Assembly (NCBI RefSeq): GCF_964275005.1
Contig: NC_092688.1
Span: 47,175,748 to 47,239,747, forward strand
DNA from: Diadema setosum
Lineage: Eukaryota; Echinodermata; Echinoidea; Diadematoida; Diadematidae
Direction: 5' to 3'
Length of the DNA stretch: 64,000 nucleotides
The translations under genes were made by a program, and so were the position numbers. Under the pieces are notes generated by a model. It saw only the letters and a program-made list of their open reading frames with translations, was not told the origin of the DNA and searched no databases. Numbering within the stretch: position 1 is the first letter of the stretch; each line of letters begins with the position of its first letter. Below are positions 23,233-35,399 of the stretch, piece by piece.

Positions 23233-23835
23233 ACTCCTCCCCAAGCTTTTCCAACATCTGTAGAGACTCTTCCGGCTTAGTGAGGGAGTGACGAATGACC
23301 GTGAACTTTCAGATTGGGTCAATCCATTCATGATGGAGGGGTGCATCTACAGCAAATAAGAAAGAAAAAAAATACATGTGTGTATTTGGGGGGGGGGGGA
23401 TTTTTCCAACACTTTACACATGAATTATTCCTGGTACAGGCACAAGGCATGAAAAGAGCTACGTAGTCATGTGAATTCAGGGTCATAGAAAAAAGACAGC
23501 TCATTTGTGTGCTGCTAAATGATACTGTAGCTGATAAACTAATGACTCAATAACATTTAAATGGCCCAAACTGTTTCTTTTTCTTTTTCCTTGAATCATG
23601 CTGATCTGGCACCCTGGTGTTGCATCTCTAATTCTTCATGTCTACGACCTATTTTTCTTGAGGTAAGGATTTTTTTTTTTTTTTCGAGTAGACAGATGGT
23701 TGACCTGCCTCTTTAATGCCCATGTACATGACAATGCCATGCCAAATTGTCTCTTCTATCATGTGAGTTTGAATATTGTACAAGTATGCTTGAATGATGG
23801 AGTATTTGTGAAATAAATGCAGAGCTGATATTACA
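23233..23835 (+). other. ERAL1: ERAL1 3' UTR with poly(A) signal
   Basis: About 600 bp of non-coding sequence follows the stop. AATAAA at 23812-23817 is the first canonical poly(A) hexamer downstream, so cleavage near 23830-23840 is inferred. The stretch contains short poly-G and poly-T runs but no recognisable element. Confidence 0.6.
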
Positions 23836-23926
23836 CAGAATGAAAAAAATTCCTGAAGCCTTTTGAAAACTTTACTTAATTACAGTGCAAGGATGAAAAC
23901 TGAAACATTATGTAACTGTGCCCCCC

Positions 23927-23964
23927 ATATATACATACATACATACATACATACATACACACAC

Positions 23965-24035
<71 letters not shown>

Positions 24036-24075
24036 CATACATGTGTGTGTATGTATGTATGTATGTATGTATGTA
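23927..24075. repeat. Long palindromic (CATA)n-(AT)n-(GTAT)n tract
   Basis: (CATA)n and CACACATG lead into about 36 AT units, then CATG TGTGTG and (GTAT)n. The whole ~149 bp is self-complementary, hence the mirrored open frames on both strands. Confidence 0.95.
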
Positions 24076-24447
24076 AAGCCTGTCAAACATATTAATGCAT
24101 GCAGAAGAAATTGGCATAAACCATGGTTTAATTCAAACCACCTTCGTGAATTCGGGTCAATGTGTACAGAACAGTCACTCATGAAGACAGCATTTCAAAG
24201 ATAAACTTTTTCTTTAAATGTTTATTTCAATATCTGTTACACAGTACATATATGAAATATTTTGCAGAAACACTGCACTGTCAAATTTGATGTTTTTGAT
24301 GTATTTGTTTGTTTTGTTTTTTATCAGAGAAAGAGAGAGAGACCATGTTTCCACCCCAAGTGGAACATTGTACATGTATGAGAAATATACCAAACATATA
24401 CACCACTGTACCTGAAGACAACGGGTGTGATACAGTACGAGCTTTCG

Positions 24448-24718
24448 GGGAAACTCCGTTACAATGAGGACCACCGATTTTACCTCCTTGTAACAGGTAC
24501 CTATTGTGAAATGGACGTATTAACCCGTTGAGGACGGGCTGATTTTGCTACAACACACATTTCCCATAGACTCCTGCCCGAGTATACTCGGGACTAGTCT
24601 TTAATGGGTTAAAAAGGAGACCAGATGAATAGAGTAATGGAAAATCAGGACTGCCAAATTCACTGCATGAAAGGTGGTACCTCCTAGTAAGTGAATTTGT
24701 TATAATGGGGTTTCCCTG
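24448..24718. mobile_element. Diverged MITE with GGGAAACYCC ends, containing a second MITE
   Basis: The left end GGGGAAACTCCGTTACAATG pairs with the right end TTATAATGGGGTTTCCCT. CCTCCTTGTAAC / CTCCTAGTAAG segments also pair. A 93 bp TTAA-bounded element lies inside. Confidence 0.65.
24520..24612. mobile_element. 93 bp TTAA-bounded mini-element
   Basis: TTAACCCGTTGAGGACGGGC at the left; CCCGAGTATACTCGGG hairpin and CTTTAATGGGTTAA at the right. A truncated relative in the opposite orientation is visible at about 44253-44275 (CAAAATCAGCCGTCCTCAAT). Confidence 0.7.
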
Positions 24719-25716
24719 TGCAATGCATTTCAAAAAGGTTCTTTAATCTTTGGGTATCACTGCCCCGATATTCTGAATTATTCGTAGAATTATTCATTTT
24801 TCTTGCTGTTACAGCATGAATGAGACAGTATCAATAAGCCAGTTCATAGTTCCATTTTGTGCATGATCAGAAAAATGTCATTTGTACCAACAGTACAGGC
24901 ATAATGATTTTTATTTTCATGGAAAGAAGCATCTGTGATGAAATGATTATTCATGTTCTCTTTATGAATTGTGCTTGCCAGCACATCCACCTAATGGCAA
25001 AATTATCAGAAAAAAGGTTTGTTTAAAGCATGCAATGCAAAACAAAACAATGGATGCTTCCATAAGTTGATGGACCATTCTATTTATTCTATTACGTGGT
25101 CTACACGAGTTCATGCTTTGTTTGAACGTGAATTCCATAGATAGTTACATCAGGCAATCTTATGCATTACGGTCTGTCACTTTTAAAACGAGTAAAGTAC
25201 CTAACATACTGAGAAAAAAAGAATGGTCATTTGTACCAATGTGCACGTGAGTTAATTAGGAATTGGCTTATTATGAATGGGCATTCAGCTGAAATGTGAT
25301 TTTCATTTTCTTTCATTGCACAATGATCCTACTAGAACACACCGCATGAGGGCAGGCTTGCCTAAAATTGCTCATAATGACCAACATTTGAGTAATTATC
25401 TGAAGTTGGACTCGTCATTGTGCCTGGATGAAAATTCAGATTTTCATCATCCAATGTTTATAGACTCTTCCAAGGAGACATCACTATACCCAATTCTGTT
25501 ACTATAGTTCTGATGAAATAACAGTTCAGTTGTTACAACAAAAGCCTATAAACTGTGTTAATTACCTAATACCATGTTACATCAGCTGCCTCATTACAAC
25601 AGGGTACAACAAAAAAGAAGAAATGTTAAGAGTTAGAGCCTGCAAAATCACCTTATTACAAGAGGGGTTTGTTATATCAGACCTCTTTATAACGAAGTTC
25701 TAAAGTACACACACTA

Positions 25717-26043
25717 AAGGAGCTTTAGATTTTTGCGACAGGGACATTCAGAAGGAAAAAAACCTATTCTGAGCATGTGCAGAATCACGTATCAAAGTCA
25801 ATCTATTCATAGCTCGCGTCGCCCGAGTTTTCACTACGCATTCTGTGCTATTTTTACATCCGCTCAATTTATGGCGTAGAGAGCTTGATGCACCGATCAT
25901 ATGGGGTCGCCGTTTTCTTTTTTATACATGTAGGTTGCGTCTCAGTGTGATCTAAAGCTACTTTTCAACACGACGCAGGGAAGAGGAGAACGTCCAGCTC
26001 AAGTGTTGTCTCAAACGTCCGCGCCGCAAACCTAAAGCTCCCT
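25717..26043. mobile_element. MITE with AGGAGCTTTAG ends, ~327 bp
   Basis: Left TAAAGGAGCTTTAGATTTTTGCG; right CGCAAACCTAAAGCTCCC. Inner segments are CpG-richer than the surroundings. No coding capacity. Confidence 0.65.
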
Positions 26044-26224
26044 ATTTACATCATGCAGTTGTCCTTTAGGGTACTGTGACAAAGTGGACACTTTTTTAAT
26101 GGAGACAGTTGTCCATCAGACATGTTAGTGCAACAAAGTGTTCATCTATAAAAATCCTACAATGGACGGAAAGGGGAAACCAGTCGGTGATCAGGTAAAA
26201 ATGTTCATGTGACAGTGGACCATT

Positions 26225-26400
26225 TACACGGAAACCCCGGTTGAGATTACGTCGCCGGGACCATTGACTTTTATACTTTGTTATACCTCATTGTAAATGT
26301 ACTTAAAAAGAGACCAGCTATTCCAGTAATGGACAGTTGCGACTGTCGAACTCATCTCGTCGAAAGCAAGCTCATTGTAACAAGGTTTCCTGGTATCTTA
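26225..26400. mobile_element. Possible diverged copy of the GGAAACCCC MITE
   Basis: CGGAAACCCCGGTTGAGATTACG at the left and CTCATTGTAACAAGGTTTCC at the right form weak inverted ends similar to the 24448 element. Confidence 0.4.
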
Positions 26401-27211
26401 TCTCCCTGGCCAGCCACCATCTAGACATAATGCTCAGGCTATGAAAGCATTCCATTAAGATAGGAATCCAATACTTATACACCAAACTTCGTGAAATGTT
26501 GAATTACTGATGCATCTTTCCAGTATCCACAGATACTACACTTTTCAGAGAAATACATCAAATTCATGAGCAGCACAGAGTAAGTTTAATTGCACCCTGT
26601 TTTTCTTGTCAATATAAAATTGTGAAATTGCTGCTTTACCCTACATGCAAAAATTATCAAAATGAAATTATTAGTGTTACACAGTAAATTAATTACACTG
26701 TATTTGACTTTTTCCTTATCCATAAGTGACTGACATGAATAAATTATAATAAATAATGATACCCACACTCTGTAGTGAATGATGCAGCAAAGACATTTGG
26801 CCTCATTTTTCCCCTCAGGAAATGTCCCACCACACTGCTTTGGCATTGATACATGGGGATGTTTTTTTTGCAAGATTCAGTTTAATATGAAGCAATTCAA
26901 GGGTTCCTCGCAATACAATTGTGACATTTACGTACATGAGTGACAGCCTTTACCCTTTGGTTTAAAATTTTTTCTTGATCCATGAGTTGCTTAAATAATA
27001 AATTCAGATTTTTTGACACAAATTTGGACCTTCTCTTTCACCCCAGCCCTGCCCCTGATAGATCATCAGTATAAAGACATCACAGGACATTGGCTACTTG
27101 AAGTATTCTGCATTCACTGTAGTGACTGTAATGTGACAGGTATCCAACCATTACTACAATTTAATCACTATGGATACTGACTATAAAGCAGACTCTGAGT
27201 CTGAGCATATG

Positions 27212-27924
27212 TATCACTGCCACAACAAAAGGATCGAAAGTCACTGAAAGCTGAGCCAAGGAAGTCCAGTGTGAAGTGACATCTGATTTCAAGTCAGATG
27301 ATCAAAATCGGTCAAAACCATTAAATTTCTGCTTTTGGCATAATTTTGTAATCTTATGTTTTGTCTATCATCTGCTGAAATTTTGAAGCTAAATGACAAG
27401 AGGAAAAGCAAGATACTAGCATTTTTTTTTCTGGGCCATAATTTCCTCCCACTACTTTCAACACAGCAGAAACGTGTCCGAAGATGTGGATTTAGCGCTG
27501 TAGATGGACTCCACCCCTAGCAACGAGGGAGCAATCTTATTGGTCAGTGCTTGGCATCCTGGTTACTGATTGGTCGTGTAGAGACTGCCTGCGCTGTTAA
27601 AGCTTGAATGAACATTGTGGAGTTTGCTAGGAGATGTACCTTCTATTGTCAAGAAGTGAATACAATTTGTACTGTCTTAACTCGGCTCCCCTTTATCACC
27701 ATTGCGTCGGAAGGAAAACTTTGAACATGGTTTTCTCAAAACGCTGATTTCTTAGACCACACAACATAATCTCATAAAATAGTTGATATCTCAGCAACCA
27801 AGTACTTTTATGAGTCTTGTTATATATGAAATTAAAGCGGAAGAGAAAGGGAATAATCAAGAATGTCATTTTTAGAAAATCGACCTCCCCTGGCTTTCGG
27901 ATCCTTTTGTTGTAGCAGGTCACA
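27212..27924. mobile_element. Relative of the TGTGACC...ACAACAAAA transposon, ~713 bp
   Basis: The left end is diverged (TATCACTGCCACAACAAAAG), while the right end is clear (CTTTTGTTGTAGCAGGTCACA). The interior shares CACCCCTAGCAAC and ATTGGTCAGTG-type segments with the 20483 element, and lacks the X-box insertion found there. Confidence 0.65.
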
Positions 27925-28612
27925 AATGTATCACAGCCACATAGGACAAGGAGAAGGATATGAGTTACTCATATTCCCTGAGCAAACTCTTGTAAATACA
28001 GTACAGTGTATCAGCATTGTGACAACAGTTCTCATGACAAATCCATTTTAGATTCCAACGAGTTGAAGAAAAATGTGACATTTATCAGTCTACACAAATG
28101 AACTGCATGGCTTCATCATTCCCCTTTTTTCAGAGGGGCTTTGGGGATACAATTGTAGATTCTAGAAAAATTCATAGCAACAAAGAAACACATGGCATGA
28201 TACATGAACAAGAAGGGCAATGCGGTACAACCATGTTACATGTATAGCAAACACATACACATGGCAGACACAACTCGATCACGGCTAATCGTTTTGTGGC
28301 TGTTTGGTGAACTTCCTTGCATAGAAAACAAAAAATCTAAAAGAATTAATCTTCCCTTGGTAACCTAGAATGATGTATTGAATGGTGCATATAATAATAT
28401 GACAATAATTTATAGCAATGTAATGGAATAGTACATGCACATTGTACATCATGAAACATAAGCATAAGTACGTGCAAAAAAATCTAGGAAACATTGTCTA
28501 GAGGTGATAAAGCTATAAACGGCAAACAATTTTCAGACTGGAAATTAATATTCCAGCAAACCTTTGGTGAAAATACAAAAGACTTGACAAAATGACCACA
28601 CCCAAATCTCAA

Positions 28613-28645
<33 letters not shown>

Positions 28646-28967
28646 ATATGAAAGGAAATCAGCAGAAACTATTGCCACAACTCCATGTCTAGATCATTAC
28701 AATACAGGTACTACAATAAACATTGTATACATGATGCAATTGGAACTGGTATTATCTCTATGGACTCCTTGAACTTAAACCATTTTGATCTCAACTCCAC
28801 TTTTGAATAATGCAACACAGTACTTGTATCTAACACATGTAGGGCCTACTGTGTGTGGCTGAATAAAGAACAAGAAGATGTTCTATTTAACCCATTCTTT
28901 GTATAATCACAAAATTATTGTAAGCTCTATAATAAGCCATACCAGCTTCTGATAGTCACATGGTTAA

Positions 28968-29213
28968 TACTGTATACGCCATATATTTCGCGAGTCGAAA
29001 TTTTCGCGAATCAGGAATTCCCGACGATTTCGCAAGTGGTTAAATTTGCGATCGTGGAGTCCTGTACTGAACGGAGAAATGTACATGCATACATCACATT
29101 CACATTGGGATCAGAGTCAATATTTTCGAGTGTCTTTAATTTTGCGAATAGCATCGCTAATTGCGAAATTCGCAAAAATAAAAACCTCGTGATGACCTTC
29201 GGCGTATACAGTA
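28968..29213. mobile_element. MITE family A (TACTGTATACGCC ends), 246 bp
   Basis: TACTGTATACGCCATATATT at the left, GGCGTATACAGTA at the right. The interior is full of TTCGCGA, TTCGCGAATC and TTGCGAAATTCGC palindromes. Same family at 35175-35399 and 42782-43032. Confidence 0.85.
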
Positions 29214-31010
29214 GCTCATCAAGGTTTAAGTCTTGTGCATTCTGTGTGCAGTGCTCAGTTTTAAAGTCACATAGGTATGAGTCAAATCAAATAATATGAA
29301 AGATAAAGATAAGTCATACAGCTTCTTAAAAAAAAGGATAATTTCATTTTCACAAGAATCTGATAAATTTTACAATATCTTTTACTGCAGACAAAAAAAA
29401 AAAGACAATCATTTGTTGGGAGGGTTAGACCCTGCTTCAAAAACTATCAAAATAGAAACACTTATCTTTTAAATGCACGAGCAGCAAAGATTAAGCATGC
29501 AACATGGCAAAAGAAATATTCATTCAGTACTTGAAACAAGTATGAAAAGCAGTATTCCTTCATTTTGCAAATGGAGTTGGGTTTGTCAAGAAAATGACAC
29601 TATTTCCATTGTGATTGTATGAGGAGCATGGTGTCCACATATTCATGTACATCTTACAAACTGTACATCCTTTTCTGCATGAATTGTAGCACACAATATC
29701 TTTCCTTGATTTAGTGTACACACTTGTACCTAGAAGTTATCAAAACTGGGTGCTAATAATATCCCCTCTGGCTAAACTAATCATGAATTGAAACAAAGCA
29801 TGGGGGGGGGGGGGGAGGGGGAGGGGAGGAAGAGTGTCTACAACACTTTCGTACTTCTAGACATAGTACTGTTAAAGGTTCTCAATAACATCTCAGTTTG
29901 AACCCACCCATCATTCCTGTTTTCTTAACAAACTTTACTAAAAGGAAGTACAAATGTAGATGAAACAAACAGTGTGATACTACACCACAACAAAGGTGTT
30001 ATTAAATAGAGTACAGACAAATAGAATGGTTGAGGTTTAATAAAAATTGGACTTACATGAACAATGTAAGAGTAGGAAATTTATCGGCCTGACCAGACCC
30101 TGTGCGAAATCGCGACTTGCTGTGCAGTGATACTGCTGTGTATAGTTAAAAGTGTATGGAACCTTCGCTTGCTTTTATTGAATAGTAATAGCAGTAGCAA
30201 CACATGTGAAAATATGATGAGGTGAAGATTTATTTTCAAAGTTCTCTCTAGATCTCCACAAAAATCTTCTTTAACTTTCCTTTTTTTTTAAACAAGAAAT
30301 TGAAAAGAAAACCTTGTATCTTTTGTATCACATATTGTGTTGCAATAATGTACAGTATCATCAATGACTTTTATGGAGAAAATATGTAGCCGATCAATGA
30401 CAAACAAAAGACAAACTTTATGATCTTTTTTTTTTAATGCATGGTAGTAGAGTCATGAATTGATCAATGATGTCATAATCGCCTTTGAAGCTAATTTGCA
30501 TAATTTACTTACTGTACAACCTAATATCACTATTCAATAACCATTCGAAGTAAACCTTTAAGATTCCATACATTTCTTAGTCTACAATGTGATATGTCCA
30601 CTTTTAGTGAGACTTCTACCATTCTATTCATCTTACTTTTGTTTTTTTTGTTTGTTTTTTTTTTTAATTCACTACCACTGACTGGAACACGGAATAGAAT
30701 TGCACTCTCAATGCAAGATGATCTCCTACAACACATAAGACTACATCACACACTTCAGGTGTGCAACATAATTATAAAATAGTCTGATGTGCATGTTTAC
30801 TAGTGGCCTCTGCTTGGCATTTGTTCTCCACAGACACCTGTACAATCTACTGCATTTCCCCCAGTCCACTGTGTCATTACAAAGGACATCATATGTAATG
30901 GTACCAGCCAAAATACACATCATGGAAAAGGGAATTAAGAGTAAACCCCCCATTGCTGATCACCAGTTAGAATGATCAATAGAGGCAGTGCTTGACACAG
31001 TTATCACAAT

Positions 31011-31272
31011 TACTGTAAAAGCTGTTATTTTCATGAGGGTTCAATTTTCGAAAATATCATGAATCACTTCCGGGCCGCAAATTGAACAACACATAAAAAA
31101 ATTACCACCTGATCTTGATCGCATTAAATTTGCAAAGTGAACAGACAGGCATTAGTGCACCTACAGTACGATAGCCTCAGTGTCAAAATACAGAAGCAAC
31201 ATCTCGCAAAAATGTCTGTGACCCCCTTGTTTGTAAAAATAACTGCATGTGAAAATAATAACTTTCATAGTA
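31011..31272. mobile_element. MITE family D (TACTGTAAAAGCTGTTATTTTC), ~262 bp
   Basis: Left TACTGTAAAAGCTGTTATTT, right ATAATAACTTTCATAGTA. The interior has TTTTCGAAAA and CTCGCAAAAATGTCTG modules related to the copy at 45019-45242. Confidence 0.6.
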
Positions 31273-32020
31273 TGGAAAAGTAGCAAGAAATCTTTGTTAT
31301 CACTTTCTTGTCAAGGAGGATGGAAGACACCTGTGAAGCACCAGAGGACAGATTGACAAAAAAAAAAAAAAAAGACAAAAACTCACATTGCTGCTTGCAG
31401 GATAGAGAGGAAGGGTTTTAGAATACAAAGAATGACTTGCAGCTTTGAATTCTGATTGGTCAGAAGTTAAAACTAGATTATGTGGTACCAGGAAACAATG
31501 GAGAGCATGGGACAAAGGATTACCTGTATCTTTTGATGCAGCCTTTTTTTCTTACCTTAATGAGAGTGGGCCTACACATTTTGCATTGTAACTCTGTCAT
31601 CCTACAATCTTGTTGTTCAAATTTATGTTCCCTTCAATGAATACAGTAAGCTCGCATTTGAAACTTGAACCTGCAATGGCTTGTCACCAACTCCGAAGAA
31701 GAACATACTATTCTGCTCCATTTCTAGTTGCATCTTTAGATGCAAATAAAAATCTTGCATTGCTATATTTTGATCATTTGACAAAGAGAGCTGCATCTTC
31801 TACTTAAATATCACATTACAGCTCCGTGTAGGTGTACCAAAAAATATGTTATTTCCAAAATTTCTCTTTTTTGACAAGAGAAAATGTACTATCAAAAATG
31901 TGCATTGTTCTGGCAAACTCTTGAGATATCAGCCACATGATAAAGAAGCTCCTTGGAGAAAGTGAGTCTCATTTAAATGCAAAACTCCTGGCTCTGTGTG
32001 TAATGATAGAGAGAAGCTAC

Positions 32021-32026
32021 AACACA

Positions 32027-32058
<32 letters not shown>

Positions 32059-32060
32059 AC
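32021..32060 (+). repeat. (CA)n microsatellite
   Basis: About 18 CA units with one AAAC interruption. Confidence 0.95.
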
Positions 32061-32425
32061 AATCAACAATACAATGTGTATTCATAAAACTTGCATCTTG
32101 ACAAGAAATAAGGCCCCTATCACAATGTTGTTTTTTTTTTATGACCAAAGGTGACACTGCCAATATATGGCTTATAACTTTAAAATGTGATTTATATTTT
32201 CAATTTTATCATTACAATTGTATTTACTAATACAATATAAAACATATCAACTCCAAGGAAACATCTCATGGTATTATTGTCATCATACTATTTGTATCCC
32301 CTGACTAGAATTTATGATGATGATGGACCACTTTCTTTCTTCCATGTTTCAATACATAGATTACCAATAATACCATTTCTTCCAACCTGTTGTAATGATT
32401 CCAAACACAAGGTCATGGTCAAACA

Positions 32426-33268
32426 TCAAGAGCTAATTACTTCCTCACAGTTTTCAGTGGGTTCAACACTCTCTACTGAGATCAGTCTCTTGTCTCCTGT
32501 TACAAATACCCCAGTTAGGGCACCTCCATACACACACCCAGTATCAAGACCTGTAGCGAAGGGATGCTGTTGTAATCTCTGCACAGCATGGTGTCCAAAG
32601 TACACATGTTGGGGTCCTTTCCACAGGGAACCCCAGAGAACCCCTTTCATGCTGTCCTTGGTTGAGGTCAAGGTTCCATCTTCTTCCACTATGACGTTCC
32701 TCATCAAGAGCAGCTCGTCCTGGGTGTGGTTCTCCAACGGCTTACCTTGGATCAACCCTCCGTGTACAAAGATTGCATTGAGGCTGGGGATGCTGATCGT
32801 CAGGGGTAGCTCCTGTAGATAACTGCAGTCACTTTCACTGAGACTGTGTAGCCAGCGCTTCCTTGGCTTTGGCTCATACCCGACGTTCCACTTCATCAGC
32901 CGCAGCTTGCGGACTGCCGAACGTTCGTGATTTCCCATGATGCACAGAGAGTTTGACGACCTCACAAAGTCTAGCACCTCACAGCTTTTCGGTCCCTTGT
33001 TGATGATATCACCCACGAATACTAACAACACATTTGGATCTTGGTAGACGTCAGCTTTTTTTAAAAGAGCGATTAATGAATCATAACATCCGTGAACGTC
33101 TCCAATTGCAAAGATTGTCTTTCCTTTGATGTCATCATCTGATAAAACAATATGAGGCTGCTTTGGTACAGGGAAACTGGGATCCTTGAGGATGATCTCT
33201 GCTTCCTCATAAGTAATTGGATTTTCTTTGGAATACGTCCTTCGTACTTCCTCACACTTACTTTCCAT
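32426..33268 (-). CDS. ApaH-like phosphatase (ALPH), PPP-superfamily metallophosphatase
   Basis: An intact 280-residue protein in a single coding exon. It has the metal-binding motifs of calcineurin-like/PPP phosphatases in order: GDVHG (about residues 56-60), GDIINKGP (about 86-93), GNHE (about 112-115), HGG (about 168-170) and GHH near residue 225. NKGP in the second motif, in place of the DRG of true protein phosphatases, is the mark of the ApaH-like group. Bacterial ApaH cleaves Ap4A and NpN-capped RNA, and trypanosome ALPH1 is an mRNA decapping enzyme. ALPHs occur patchily in eukaryotes and are absent from vertebrates. The substrate here is unknown. There is no signal peptide or membrane segment, so it is probably cytosolic. 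The start was chosen because an acceptor-like CTACAG lies 10 bases upstream, implying a non-coding first exon. Confidence 0.93.
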   Translation of the reverse strand: MESKCEEVRRTYSKENPITYEEAEIILKDPSFPVPKQPHIVLSDDDIKGKTIFAIGDVHGCYDSLIALLKKADVYQDPNVLLVFVGDIINKGPKSCEVLDFVRSSNSLCIMGNHERSAVRKLRLMKWNVGYEPKPRKRWLHSLSESDCSYLQELPLTISIPSLNAIFVHGGLIQGKPLENHTQDELLLMRNVIVEEDGTLTSTKDSMKGVLWGSLWKGPQHVYFGHHAVQRLQQHPFATGLDTGCVYGGALTGVFVTGDKRLISVESVEPTENCEEVISS

Positions 33269-33374
33269 GTCTCAGCTCTGTAGGAAGGATGAACAAAACT
33301 TTGAAGCTACTAACACAGGAACAATGATAACAAAGCAGAGTGCTACATCCCTTTCTAAAATTTGTCACAAATAT

Positions 33375-33771
33375 TTAAAGGGATGGTACAGTATTGGTGG
33401 AGCTGAGGATTTGGCTTTTAACTTTTTGCGAGATACTAAGAAACCACTTATGAAATGGTACAGAGCATGCCATTCTAAGAGGTATTCAAAGTTTATTTGA
33501 TGAAAATCAGTTTTGGAATGGCTGAGATATCCAAAAACAAAGTACAATCTAAAACAAAGCAATAGTAATAAAATGTGGGTCCCACATTTTATCAGTATTG
33601 CTCTGTTTTGGGTATCTCAGCCATTTCATGACCAATTTTCATCAAACCAACGTTGAATTCCTCTTGGAATTACACGCTCTTTCGTATTTCATAAGAGGTT
33701 TCTCATTATCTCACCCAAAAATGTTAAAAACCTGAAGTTAGATCTCAACCAAAACTATATGAGCCCTTTAA
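33375..33771. mobile_element. TTAA-flanked palindromic MITE, 397 bp (ALPH 5' intron)
   Basis: TTAAAGGGATGGTACAGTAT at the left and CTATATGAGCCCTTTAA at the right. The arms contain GATGAAAATCAGTTTTGGAA and its complement. Same family as 15032-15422. Confidence 0.8.
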
Positions 33772-34221
33772 GTTTGGTAGAGTCTATCTGGTATCAATTT
33801 AGCACAAGCTGCTACTGTGCTAGCTGTAAAACCCAGATCTCTCCTGAATAACGTTAGTACCTTTTGAGGCAAGAGATTTAATACCTTCTCTCTATTAAAG
33901 ATCATGCTAGCAAGAGAACCATCTGAATTTTTGCCATCAGTCATGACTTGAAGTGCTGAAACTTAGACTCATCATATTCAATAAGTAAATCTAATTAATT
34001 TAAATAATTTTAAGTTTCGAAAGGTAGATTACACAACCCTACACAAACTGTAAGGTATGGGGCTGTGAATCGAGAGCACTATCTGCAACCGGCAACCACA
34101 GTCGCTAGTCGTCGATTAACTTGCTTAAGTCCGAAAATTGGTTCTAGATCACATGCATAACACCAAAAGGTTGAATACTGTTACATCATGACAGCACCAG
34201 GACTAAAGAGCTCATATTTAC

Positions 34222-34350
34222 CTGATTTGTGCCTGTGGGAAGGGAAACTAGGAGTCGAGGCGCCGTCAGTGAGACAGCAAGACAGAATTCAATGGTGTCA
34301 TAACGCATAACGATGAAGTTAAAGCAACCTCGTCTAAGAGAAATGCGGCC
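34222..34350 (-). other. Putative non-coding 5' exon of the ALPH gene
   Basis: On the minus strand a CAG|GTAAAT donor sits at 34222/34221, and a CTACAG acceptor at 33278-33283 lies 10 bases before the ALPH start codon. This gives an intron of 34221-33278. The upstream boundary near 34350 is only a guess. The intron contains a TTAA-flanked MITE (33375-33771). Confidence 0.45.
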
Positions 34351-34453
34351 TAAGCTAGGCTACCAATTGACCGAAAGATCGGTCTGTATCTGTCCGTCGG
34401 GGAATGTTCCGCGGAGACTACGTCTGGCTTCACGGATCCCCTCCGTATACACG

Positions 34454-34581
34454 GAGGACAGCATCAATAATGGCAAAATATAAAAGAGTCCTCCGGACAG
34501 ACGGATCTTTCTGTCTAGAGGACAGCATCAATAATGGCAAAATATAAAAGAGTCCTCCGGACAGACGGATCTTTCTGTCTA
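34454..34581. repeat. Exact 64 bp tandem duplication near the ALPH 5' end
   Basis: Two copies (34454-34517, 34518-34581) of a unit starting GAGGACAGCATCAATAATGG and ending CTTTCTGTCTA. The left flank CTCCGTATACACGGAG is itself a palindrome. It lies about 100-230 bp upstream of the inferred ALPH first exon. Confidence 0.95.
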
Positions 34582-34840
34582 GGCTACCAATCCCAATCTC
34601 GCCCTCCGAAATGGTGCAGACATGGTGAGGTTATAAGTACTAGACACTCTGAATACATAATCAAAAAGAAAAAAAATCATTGTAAATCTAAAAAGTTATA
34701 GAGCGTATTTCAATATGCACATTGCATGGAAAATGCGCCATATGATTATAATCATCTATCTCCCTCTTACATGTGCATACATACAATGTATGAATGTACC
34801 GGGTATGTATCATGTCTACTTACATACAAACATATATAAT

Positions 34841-34898
34841 TGTATGTATGTATGTATGTATGTGTATGTATGTATGTATGTATGTATGTATGTTTGTA
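34841..34898 (+). repeat. (GTAT)n microsatellite
   Basis: About 14 GTAT units with a GTGT interruption. Confidence 0.95.
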
Positions 34899-35174
34899 TC
34901 TTTCTATCTGTCTATTTACTAGTATCTACCTGTTTATCACTCTATGCATCCGGCACAGTTACATCCCTAATGGGTTGTATGGTTCGAATTGTGTGAATTC
35001 ATGTTGTTGTTTTTTTCTATTTTTTTCAGCATTATAGTCATTTATGAAAAAAAAAAAGAATGCAAAAGAACTGATACGCCTCTTTGTGGATATGTTAGCG
35101 AAAAAAAGAAGAAGAGGGGGTTCGGATTTCGTCATGTGATTTTGAAAGAAAAGAAAACTGGTTTTAATTCCCGG

Positions 35175-35399
35175 TACTGTATACGCCATATATTTCGCGA
35201 GTCTAACTTTTCACGAATCGGGAATTCCCGACGATTTTGAGAGTGGTGAAATTCGCGATCGTGGGAGTCCTGTGCTGAACAGAGAAATGTAGACGTCCAC
35301 AGAGTCAATATTTTCGCGTGTTTATAATTTCGCGATTAGCATCCGACTTGCGAAATTTGCAAAAATAAAAACCTCACGAAATATTCGGCGCATACAGTA
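35175..35399. mobile_element. MITE family A copy, 225 bp (intergenic)
   Basis: TACTGTATACGCCATATATT to CGGCGCATACAGTA. It has TTTCGCGAGTC, TTCCCGACGATTT and TTTCGCGATTAGC like the 28968 copy, in the same orientation. Confidence 0.85.

Larger units (their letters stand above)
23836..32425. other. Gene-free interval between ERAL1 and ALPH
   Basis: No supportable gene on either strand. It contains the palindromic AT tract, nested MITEs at 24.4-24.7 kb, MITEs at 25717-26043, about 26225-26400, 27212-27924, 28968-29213 and 31011-31272, poly(A) near 28610 and 31358, poly-G near 29800 and (CA)n at 32021-32060. The tail next to ALPH (to 32425) should include its 3' UTR, but no canonical poly(A) hexamer is obvious. 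Confidence 0.6.

Noticed and set aside
32268-32822. 184-codon open frame on the + strand
   Set aside because: It lies antisense to the ALPH coding exon, which explains its openness. Its product has no recognisable motif.
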